Assembly: GCA_026418615.1 (NCBI GenBank)
Contig: JAOAAY010000026.1
Span: 1-47,545 of the forward strand
Length of the DNA stretch: 47,545 nt
Source of the DNA: Candidatus Sumerlaeaceae bacterium
GTDB lineage: Bacteria > Sumerlaeota > Sumerlaeia > Sumerlaeales > Sumerlaeaceae
Direction of reading: 5' to 3'
The notes under the pieces were generated by a model. It was not told the origin of the DNA. It ran no database searches and worked only from the letters and a program-made list of their open reading frames with translations. Below, one piece after another: positions 25,701-32,069 of the stretch. Every line of letters begins with the position of its first letter. Positions within the stretch are counted from its first letter, which is position 1. A program made the position numbers and the translations under genes.

Positions 25701-27899
25701 TTGTTTGCCCGCCGGCACAAACATTCCCGTCTCCGTGCCTGTGCTGACGCGCACCCCGCCGTCCAGAACCCGGATAACAGTTGTGCCGCGGTCGGCCTCG
25801 CAGGTGAAATCGGTGCCCTCGGGCACCAGCACATAGGGTCCCGTCTCGAGTTCCAACCGCACGCGGTGTCCCGGCTCGCTGACGAACCGCAGGCCGTTGC
25901 CGTACTGGGCATCCTCGAAACGCAATCGGAACTTGTCCGGCGTGGACTCGATCACTTTGACAGTAGTTCCGCGCAGCACCGAGACTTGCCCGCCGCCCGG
26001 TACTGCAATCAAGGCTTGGCCGGATCCATCCGTCATCAGTTGGTCCCCCTCGCCCAAGGTATCGCCGGCGAAAGCGGGATCGGCATTGTTGATCTCGACA
26101 ACTTTGACACTGGCCGAGAATCCCTGTCCGAAGCAACCTCCAGAGAGCGGCCCTGATCCGCGGGGTGCCCCGACGATGGCCGAGATCCGCCCCGGCCCCG
26201 ACCAGGTGGCTGTGCCGGACAGGTCGCTATCTTGAGCCTGACCGCTCAGCGACAGCAGGTTAATCGCGCGGCCGTATCCCATGCCGAGTTCCGGCTCAAA
26301 ACTGACCGACAGGGAACTGTTGGTATTGTAAAGGCTCCAGGTGGCCGGCACCGGAGGGGTTCCGACAATGTGTGCCTCCAAACGCCCGCCGGAGGGGACC
26401 TCGATGGATCCCAGCAAGATTGGCGGGTCACAGGGTTTGTCCACTGGTTTTGCTTCAAAACTTCCGCCGCCCGACAGCGACAGTCTGGCCGCGGCCGCCG
26501 TGGTGGCGCCGGCCTTTTTGTGCGTCGTGCGCACGGCCGTGATGATCCGCCCGCGCTCGGCGATCTCGTGCTTTTCCTTGCGGCATGCGGCTTGAGCCTC
26601 CCACAGGCGCGGGTAGAGGGCGTTGAGGGCCGCCACCTTGCGTGTCCGGACCGTCTCGGCGTTGTCCAGGTCGCGTGTGGCGTTGGTGAGGGCCTCAGTC
26701 AGGCGGTCTCGCTCGCGCTGAAACGATTCGAATTCAGCTGCCAGTTCGCGTCGGCGCTCGCGTCGCAAGGCCTCGGTGTCGCGCAGCATCGTCTCGAACT
26801 GCTCGCGGCGGGCCATGAGAATCTCCACCTTCTTGAGCGGGTCGTACTCGGCCAGAATCGCGTTCCAGTCGCCGCTGCGCAGCACATTGGGGTCTGCGCC
26901 GAGGACATACTCGCCCGCTATGGCGTCGGCGATGCGTTTTTCCTCGTCGCGCTTGATTTGTTCGATTTCGGCCTCTGTCAGGACGGTCTGCGCCACCTGC
27001 CAGTCGCTGGCCGTCGAGGCGTCCTTGTCGCCAAGATCCCTCAACTCGCCGTATTGGCCGAGCCATTCCACCACCTCTTTCGGGTCGCCGCCCCTGCTGG
27101 CTGATTCCAGCAAGCCGCGCAAAGCCGTCATGGCCTGCTCGTTTTGGGCGGCTAAATTTTCGAGGGCGGTTCGCTGATTCTGGAGGGTCTGGATTTCTCC
27201 CTCGAGGGCGGCCTTTTTCGGTTGCACCTCCGTGCGCACAGCCTCGAGCCGCCGCTGCGAGTTCTCGAAAGTCGTGCGCCACTGGTCGCGGTTCCGGCAG
27301 TTGCCGGGATTCGGGTTTTTAAGATACGCCTGCTTTGCTTTATCGTAACTGGTGGCATGGCGTTCGGCTGTCTCCTGAGCCTTCTGGACCTGTGTGTCGA
27401 GGTTCGTGATTTTGCTGCCAAGATCTTTGATGGCCGAATCCAAGCCGCGGATTTTCGTCTGCAGCCGCTTGTGGTAGCGGGCCCGCACGGCCTGCTGGCG
27501 CGCCAGTTTCGCCTTGGCCGCGTGGTTGGCTGCATCAAAATGCCTGGCGTAGCGGCGCATGAACGAATTCCATCCGGCCGCCGACAGCCAGCCGATCATC
27601 TCCGTCTGGAGGCGGATCTCGTCGCGCAGCCGCCGGATCTCGGTGTCGTAATCGGCCAGCAGTTGCGCCTCGCGCTTTTGCTCGGCCGCACGCACTTCCG
27701 CCAACTGTTTATCCAGCGCTTCTTTGCGCTGTCGCGCCTGTTCGATCTTGGCCACTTCGGCGCGGATATCCGCCAACACACGGTCAATCTGGCTGTCTAT
27801 CAGTCTGGCACGCTCGCAGGCGGTTTGCGGGTGCGCTGCGGCAGCAAACCATATCGTGAACAGCGCAGCGGACAGCCGGGCATAGGCAAAACGCGGCAT
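22749..27899 (-). CDS. Very large exported mosaic protein: coiled coil, FecR-like, beta-propeller and lectin-like domains
   Basis: 1716 residues from ATG 27899, which has an AAGGA ribosome site 10 bases upstream and begins a signal peptide (LSAALFTIWFAAAAHPQ). Order: a long charged coiled coil (about 25-480); a Gly-rich beta region with SLSGGGSF (about 500-600); a FecR-like domain (about 600-735: DTLGEGDQLMTDGSGQALI, GTTVKVIES, VLDGGVRVSTGT); two concanavalin/DUF1349-like domains (about 770-985 and 990-1165); an NHL/SMP-30-like beta-propeller (about 1185-1480: PDGGFYLSDFENDSIWHW); a Thr/Pro linker; and a LamG-like C-terminal domain (about 1550-1716: GTCTLFVDGQREGSL, QPVYLGD). All predicted modules are binding or scaffold types. 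It could be a surface carbohydrate-binding or envelope-spanning protein. Confidence 0.8.
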   Translation of the reverse strand: MPRFAYARLSAALFTIWFAAAAHPQTACERARLIDSQIDRVLADIRAEVAKIEQARQRKEALDKQLAEVRAAEQKREAQLLADYDTEIRRLRDEIRLQTEMIGWLSAAGWNSFMRRYARHFDAANHAAKAKLARQQAVRARYHKRLQTKIRGLDSAIKDLGSKITNLDTQVQKAQETAERHATSYDKAKQAYLKNPNPGNCRNRDQWRTTFENSQRRLEAVRTEVQPKKAALEGEIQTLQNQRTALENLAAQNEQAMTALRGLLESASRGGDPKEVVEWLGQYGELRDLGDKDASTASDWQVAQTVLTEAEIEQIKRDEEKRIADAIAGEYVLGADPNVLRSGDWNAILAEYDPLKKVEILMARREQFETMLRDTEALRRERRRELAAEFESFQRERDRLTEALTNATRDLDNAETVRTRKVAALNALYPRLWEAQAACRKEKHEIAERGRIITAVRTTHKKAGATTAAAARLSLSGGGSFEAKPVDKPCDPPILLGSIEVPSGGRLEAHIVGTPPVPATWSLYNTNSSLSVSFEPELGMGYGRAINLLSLSGQAQDSDLSGTATWSGPGRISAIVGAPRGSGPLSGGCFGQGFSASVKVVEINNADPAFAGDTLGEGDQLMTDGSGQALIAVPGGGQVSVLRGTTVKVIESTPDKFRLRFEDAQYGNGLRFVSEPGHRVRLELETGPYVLVPEGTDFTCEADRGTTVIRVLDGGVRVSTGTETGMFVPAGKQLLLPAWTMEDLKAADPGRYDSAGLAPGTILFDDTTTQPYGETVWSIEGTTPTAGWVFEDPGHDTRLDAVDTQTLIVTVPDGNEMHRNWQGAPRLLHKVTGDFDLEALHDLATSATHYASAEFVAYSPGSHIGVLAEQTDMNTLGAHYRSLGPFWYVGRGLRKLPLAGRELKDCPDAPDGAIRIRLSRRGDLWRTYWSLDGENWNLASRVHMPLPETAWAGLLFKRVADDRLRSEPATHAVSALRLRSAPLFSLPSPDWDLLQDGGAAVAEGQSVTLRLDGSKPATVRAQMGEPLAGDFDLVVRFAQEPWNHQPGESRYAVLILTDGTDQNMLYLGQEKRDSIARRLATDLRHKGAWSRFTATDYAQDRGWWRVARTGGEMRSWHWLDGEWVPVAQRYDAPLSGPVYLTFEASTAPEARTSAVLETRFHIEHLAQEATTAGLEWKPSEPTLLRPVDVPTSVCVTAAADLRLFEAPFALGRIFCSPAGDVYLFSSQRDKQKLVRLAADGTASTAATTDGLAGVNRKAGVVMPDGRIVFTVDFWYEGGNRLGGLYALEDSATYSDLNIEPRQGGLTDVILAPDGGFYLSDFENDSIWHWPRGGGPALKRLDLKELPGGLVAMAWDASRQIIWGLNISDYPGSGQAGVYAISPSDGSVRLAAKPDEGKQWAGLAFGGGTAFGDAIFVTEPTSGTVWRVTPDGIATPFIMGLGSAADIAINPATGEMLVVCGDSRQVLAVKPLPGAFAESNNTAQAPDKIAVRPTPTPGPASTAATTKPTADDLLVTRQSPDTMAGGKAGPALDATPAPPSVRATPSQEPTGSVYRLATKTDSHLLGVGYGRTNFYADMTITCQRPGSVLDTVGLNAAPPGSFALHITGEGKVQFQVYDPSARSAGRLENGWHVLTSKTRFAAGATHRVTATFDNGTCTLFVDGQREGSLVVPTRLSGQPVYLGDFPGDQHWGPKFNINQSLVGTVVVHHFGRTPVAE

Positions 27900-28443
27900 G
27901 GACGGTCTAATCCTTTTCCGGGGCCTTTCCGCCGCCGGCCGCCCCGCACCGGGCAGATGGAACTCCCCAGTCCAATTTGCTCCGGATTCATGGTCACCCG
28001 TGTCGCCATCACATTCAACCCGTTTCGGTGCCCGCGCCGAGGGCTTCTCGCGGCCTGCCCGGCCCAAAAGCCCCCCTCCATCACGGTGTTTTTCGTCCGT
28101 CCAAGGGGTGAAAACAGCCGCTTGTCTAATGATTATTGAGATGCGGCAACGGCCTGGCCTCGTCGCCGATACCCCCGCCGGGCTGCTCTGCCGCGGATTT
28201 CGCGGACATGAGCAACCTGTGTAAGGACATGCAAACGGGGGCTTAAAGCCGTTTATGGCAAAGAAATCAACGGTTTATGAGTTCTGAGAAAGTCGGAACC
28301 CGGGAGTCAATAATTCCACCAATTGCGCCGGCGTTCGCTTTGACTCCCGGCACGGAAAACAGCCAGAATTTGCGTCCCGATTCATAGCCATGCGCCGCTG
28401 ACGGTAAGTGTGCCTTGATATCTCACAAAACGAACCGGGATGG
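27900..28443. other. Divergent intergenic region
   Basis: A 544-base region between the large exported protein gene (leftward) and the alpha/beta hydrolase gene (rightward). No convincing gene is seen. It holds the inverted repeat listed at 28300-28350 and a smaller one (AAACGG at 28233-28238 paired with CCGTTT at 28249-28254). TTGACT at 28340 followed 18 bases later by CAGAAT is a weak rightward promoter candidate. Confidence 0.5.
28300..28350. repeat. 11-bp perfect inverted repeat upstream of hydrolase gene
   Basis: CCGGGAGTCAA (28300-28310) is the exact reverse complement of TTGACTCCCGG (28340-28350), with 29 bases between. The right arm contains a -35-like TTGACT. It may be a transcription-factor site pair or an RNA stem; nothing in the sequence decides between these. 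Confidence 0.55.
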
Positions 28444-29355
28444 ATGCATGTGAGCATGATGGCATGTCTGAGCGCTCGATGTGGCTCGGGATGGCGACGC
28501 GCCCTATGCGCTGGGAGTGCCGTCTATCTGTTTGTTGCCGCCGTTTCCGGCGCGGGTTGCGCGGCATCGCCGGAGGCGCCCGGCGTGACCAAGACCCGCC
28601 TCGTGGCGGCAGGGACGGCTCTGGATCTCTTTCTGCCCGAGTCGCGGCCGGCGCCGCTGGTGGTGCTCTCGCATGGGTTCGCACGCAGCGCGGCGCATCA
28701 TTCGGGTACGGCGCGACATCTGGCCGGCCGCGGCTTTGCCGTGGCTGTGCCGGAGGATACGCGTCCGAAGGTGCTGGCGGCGCTGGTGCAGGAACTGGTG
28801 CGAAAGTCGGGCACAGCGGGTGAAGGGCTGGCCGGTTGCCTCGATCCGCAGCGAATCGGCCTCGCTGGCCATAGCGCCGGCGGTGCTGCGTCAGTCGAAG
28901 CAGCCGTCCTGCTTCAGGAAACCGCCACACCCCCACGCGTCGTCTGTCTGCTCGACGCTGTGCCCCGCCGCTCGACGCTGCGCGCTGCGGCCGCCCTGCG
29001 GCCGGTGGCCTTCGCCAGCCTGCGCGCCGAGCCCTCGTCATGCAACGCCAACGGCAGCACTGCCGCCCTGTTGGCGCGACTGCCGTTCCCGGTGGAAGAT
29101 GTCATCGTCACCGGCTCGACGCACTGCGATCAGGAAAATCCCTCCGATGGCCTGTGCGCCTTCGCCTGCGGCGCCGCCAGCACGGCGCATCAGACGACCT
29201 TCCGCGATTTGCTAACGGTCTGTCTCGCCGACGCCTTGCTTGCCGGCCCGGCCGGCAAAGGCGGCTACGCGGCCCAACTCGCCCGCCTCGAGGCCAGCGG
29301 CGTCGTGCGCCGCGTTGAAGTGCCGTCAGTCGCGGACGCCCCGGTGCGACCGTGA
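28444..29355 (+). CDS. Exported alpha/beta hydrolase
   Basis: About 303 residues. A hydrophobic N-terminus (LCAGSAVYLFVAAVSGAGCAAS) suggests a signal peptide; Cys after GAG is not a strong lipobox. The alpha/beta hydrolase core is clear: LVVLSHGFARS with the oxyanion region, the nucleophile elbow GLAGHSAGGAAS, a candidate Asp in LLDAVP, and a candidate His in TGSTHCDQENPSD. The mature region is rich in Cys (about nine), fitting disulfides in the periplasm. The substrate is unknown; the compact fold resembles esterase/chlorophyllase-type serine hydrolases. The start is uncertain: ATG 28444, 28456 or 28459. Confidence 0.8.
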   Translation: MHVSMMACLSARCGSGWRRALCAGSAVYLFVAAVSGAGCAASPEAPGVTKTRLVAAGTALDLFLPESRPAPLVVLSHGFARSAAHHSGTARHLAGRGFAVAVPEDTRPKVLAALVQELVRKSGTAGEGLAGCLDPQRIGLAGHSAGGAASVEAAVLLQETATPPRVVCLLDAVPRRSTLRAAAALRPVAFASLRAEPSSCNANGSTAALLARLPFPVEDVIVTGSTHCDQENPSDGLCAFACGAASTAHQTTFRDLLTVCLADALLAGPAGKGGYAAQLARLEASGVVRRVEVPSVADAPVRP

Positions 29356-29371
29356 CCGTTCTTACCGTGCG

Positions 29372-29393
29372 CCGGCACTGGCTGCGGTGCCGG
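29372..29393. terminator. Hairpin between convergent genes
   Basis: CCGGCAC (29372-29378) pairs perfectly with GTGCCGG (29387-29393) around an 8-base loop, in the 64-base gap between the convergent hydrolase and nitroreductase genes. It has no T-tract on either strand. The position suggests a shared bidirectional 3' end. Confidence 0.42.
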
Positions 29394-29419
29394 TCGCGCT
29401 AAGCCGGATCGGACGACGG

Positions 29420-29929
29420 TTACCACTTGTTCCAGTGGATGCGATCCTCGCGATAGCGATCTTCCGGATAAACGGTTTCTGCGGCGTGACCAATCAGGAT
29501 CAAGGCGACGGGTTTGACCTCGTCGGGAAGGTTGAACAGGTTGCGGACGCCGGCGATGCGCTCCGGGCGCGGGTGGATGCCGGTCCAGACGGCGCCAAGC
29601 CCCATGTCATGGGCGGCAAGTAAAATGTTTTGAGCGGCCGCCGCACAGTCCTGCACCCAGTACCCGGGCCGCTGTTCGAGGCGGAGGTCGGCGCAAACCA
29701 GGATGCCGGCTGCCGCCTGCGGAGCCATGCGCGCGTACGGATGAAACTCCGGCACCCGCGCCAGCAGGGCCCGGTCATCCACCACCACAAAGCACCAATC
29801 CTGCTGGTTGCCGGCGGTTGGCGCATGCATGGCCGCTCGCAGCAGGGTCCGGATGTCCTCCCGTTTGACGGGCTCGCTCGTAAACTTGCGGATACTCCGC
29901 CGCGTGAAAATGGCTTCAAGGGTATTCAT
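29420..29929 (-). CDS. Nitroreductase family protein
   Basis: 169 residues. An FMN-dependent nitroreductase fold, shown by EAIFTRRSIRKFTSEPVKREDI at the N-terminus, RAAMHAPTAGNQQDWCFVVV, QDCAAAAQNILLAAHDMGLGAVWTGIHP and LPDEVKPVALILIGHAAE. Members reduce nitro compounds, quinones or flavins with NAD(P)H; the physiological substrate is not predictable. ATG 29929 is chosen because MNTLEAIFTRRSIRKF is the usual family start. It is a cytoplasmic enzyme, unlike the exported SagB-like protein at 5571. Confidence 0.93.
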   Translation of the reverse strand: MNTLEAIFTRRSIRKFTSEPVKREDIRTLLRAAMHAPTAGNQQDWCFVVVDDRALLARVPEFHPYARMAPQAAAGILVCADLRLEQRPGYWVQDCAAAAQNILLAAHDMGLGAVWTGIHPRPERIAGVRNLFNLPDEVKPVALILIGHAAETVYPEDRYREDRIHWNKW

Positions 29930-30168
29930 GGCTGCGCGTAGGCCTCCCAAGCATCTGCCCCGACTCTTATCCGGAGACCGTTTGCAAATTTCAACAATTG
30001 AACCCTCAATCCGCGACACGGCCTACTGCGGACAAGTGGTCATTTTGTGTAACGGCTTCCCCCAACCGACCGCCCTTTTTTTGTGCGATGCATACGAACA
30101 AGGCCGAGTTGCTGAGACCATTCGAGGTCCGAGGTTGGCGCATAAGTTCATTCGCCACAAAGATATGA

Positions 30169-30214
30169 GGTCATTTGACCCTGCGCGCCCGCATTGGTAC
30201 GCTGTTGGCGTACC
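30169..30214. promoter_or_regulatory. Pair of palindromes, candidate operator
   Basis: GGTCATTTGACC (30169-30180, arms GGTCA/TGACC) is followed by GGTACGCTGTTGGCGTACC (30196-30214, arms GGTACGC/GCGTACC). TTGACC in the first palindrome and TACGCT in the second lie 17 bases apart, like a weak rightward -35/-10 pair. No rightward gene follows, so the sites may instead serve the leftward nitroreductase. Confidence 0.4.
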
Positions 30215-30378
30215 GCACGAGTTTAGATCACTGGAGAAAGGTTACCTGTGCAGTTTGACGGCCGGATGGCGACATCGCCGCGAGGTCAGGGCTTTTGTCG
30301 CCTCCTGTTGTTCGGTCAAGGTGTTGATTCTTGACCCTTTTTGAGCCATGACCCCCATCCCAATCCATCCCACCCGCT

Positions 30379-30406
30379 CCGGGCGGCTGGTTCGCCAGTC
30401 GCCCGG
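30379..30406 (-). terminator. Hairpin after FAD oxidoreductase gene
   Basis: CCGGGCGGCTGG and CCAGTCGCCCGG form a 12-bp stem with a single G-T pair, closing a 4-base loop that reads TTCG on the plus strand. It lies 13 bases beyond the stop of the minus-strand oxidoreductase gene. It is very stable but lacks a T-tract on the minus strand. Confidence 0.5.
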
Positions 30407-30419
30407 AACTCTTTCCGGC

Positions 30420-31862
30420 TCAATCCACGATGCGAAAGTGAGCGAACTGCCCTAGGTTGGCTCTCCAACGAGCGGCCGCTGATTCGTTGCCTTGCGCGGC
30501 GTTAACCAAGCATTCCGCGGCCCGGATACCCATCAGCATGGAGTGATCCATGTTGTTGTGATTGAACAGGCCTTGGCGTCCCGTACTGATCAGATTGGCG
30601 AACTGCTCCAACCCGCGGCATACGGCGTCAAGATGGGCTCGAAAATCGGTGGTGTAGAGCGGATAGGCGTGGCGCAGGCGCAGGACATGAGCGGCTTCGA
30701 TCTCCGCCTCTCGCAACAGGCCGGTGGAGCAGGCGTCGGTTGTCACCCGAGAGGCAATGTCACTGTCTGGTGATGACCATAGATCGCTGTCCCAGCGCGC
30801 CGTGACCTCGAAGACGGCCATGGTCCGGTCGGAGGGGGCCATGCCGGGATCGAAATTGCGCGGCTCGTAGGCGCGGTTGAACACGAGGTGTTCCTCGGGG
30901 AAGTAGAGCCATGTGTTGGGCGTGACTTGCGGCCGCCGGACGACGAGGGCGACGAGCATCATTCCAAGGTAAGTGAGTGACCGTGCCGCCGCCTGCGCGG
31001 TTGGATCCAGCGCGAGCGGTTCGAGCGCGGCAGCGAGATCGGTCACGGGAATCGTCGAAATGACGCTGTCGGCCGGCAGGCGCTCGGCGCGCCCCGAGGC
31101 GTCGCGAATCACAATGGCCGACACGCCCGTCGCGGTTCCTTCGATGGCTTCGACTGAGGCACCCGTGATGAGGCGCGCCCCCGCCTGACAGGCGCGGCCG
31201 AGAAGGCTCTCGACGAGCCGCGAGACCCCGCCGCGGATGTAAGCGAACTCGCGCAGGGCGGTGGGGCGGCGTTTCTCGGCGTGCGCGCGCCCGACGAGCC
31301 GGCGGATCATCTGGGCGGCTCCGCCGGCGCTGACGCGCACGCGAGCCACCTCCACGCTCAGGTGCCGCGGCTCGGTTTTCCAAACCTTGCGCGCGTAAGG
31401 GCCGACAAGCAGTCCGTAGGCCCGCGCGCCAAAGGCGTCGGACATCGCCTCTTCGAAGTTGTGCGGGGTGCGGATGGCGGCTCGAGCCTTGCCCGCCAAT
31501 GCCGACAGCGCAAAGCCCGCCATGTTGACCGGCCCCAATTGGCCGAGCAATTCGCCGGCGCGCACCGGGTAGTCGAAAAAGTGGCCGCCCAGCAGCAATT
31601 GGCTGCGGCGGGTAACGGTCACCATTTGGTCGCGCGCGATGAGGTCGGGCAGCAGGCGCTCGATCTCGGGCAGTTCCGTGTAGACGCGGTGAGGCCCGAG
31701 ATCGGCGGTGAATTCGTTGACAGCCCAAGCACGGGCGAGGCCGCCGGCCACCGCCTCGCGCTCGACGATGGTGATGCTTGTGCCCGGGCGCAGTTGTCCA
31801 AGGCGCATGGCGGCGGCCAGACCCGCCACGCCGCCGCCGAGGATGACGACGCGGGATGTCAT
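30420..31862 (-). CDS. FAD-dependent oxidoreductase (amine oxidase/UDP-galactopyranose mutase-like)
   Basis: 480 residues. The N-terminal dinucleotide-binding motif VVILGGGVAGLAAAMRLG is followed by IVEREAVAGGLARAW, the typical E...GG of FAD flavoproteins, and DLGPHRVYTELPEI. The middle has EEAMSDAFGARAYGLLVGPYARKVW, as in protoporphyrinogen oxidase-like and UDP-galactopyranose-mutase-like proteins, which often serve polysaccharide biosynthesis. The C-terminal flavin motif region contains HAYPLYTTDFRAHL and GRQGLFNHNNMDHSMLMGIRAAE. No glycosyltransferase is adjacent, so the substrate is open. Confidence 0.87.
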   Translation of the reverse strand: MTSRVVILGGGVAGLAAAMRLGQLRPGTSITIVEREAVAGGLARAWAVNEFTADLGPHRVYTELPEIERLLPDLIARDQMVTVTRRSQLLLGGHFFDYPVRAGELLGQLGPVNMAGFALSALAGKARAAIRTPHNFEEAMSDAFGARAYGLLVGPYARKVWKTEPRHLSVEVARVRVSAGGAAQMIRRLVGRAHAEKRRPTALREFAYIRGGVSRLVESLLGRACQAGARLITGASVEAIEGTATGVSAIVIRDASGRAERLPADSVISTIPVTDLAAALEPLALDPTAQAAARSLTYLGMMLVALVVRRPQVTPNTWLYFPEEHLVFNRAYEPRNFDPGMAPSDRTMAVFEVTARWDSDLWSSPDSDIASRVTTDACSTGLLREAEIEAAHVLRLRHAYPLYTTDFRAHLDAVCRGLEQFANLISTGRQGLFNHNNMDHSMLMGIRAAECLVNAAQGNESAAARWRANLGQFAHFRIVD

Positions 31863-32069
31863 TGCGCTCTTGGTGTTGCGGGATTATGTGGTGCGTTGAG
31901 CATGGCGCGTTGGGGTGCTCCCGGTTGTCGCCTCATCCGCGAGCGAGCATTTGTGTTGATTTGCCACGGCCGCAAATCAAGTCTCCTCAGCGCGCTTGCG
32001 ACTGGCCCGGCGCGCCTTGCCGGACGCGCTCCGCAGGCGCGCATCGGCAGTTACGGCGGAGGATATGGC

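Larger units (their letters stand above)
29930..30419. other. Palindrome-bearing intergenic region
   Basis: 490 bases between the FAD oxidoreductase gene and the nitroreductase gene, both on the minus strand. Base composition is visibly lower in GC than its surroundings. I see no convincing gene. It contains three short palindromes (29990-30002, 30169-30180 and 30196-30214) and the hairpin at 30379-30406. It may be a regulatory region for the nitroreductase or the remnant of a lost gene. Confidence 0.5.

Noticed and set aside
29808..30344. Plus-strand frame of 178 codons crossing the nitroreductase start and the intergenic gap
   Set aside because: Its first part is antisense to the nitroreductase and the rest has no motif, no ribosome site and unusual codon use.
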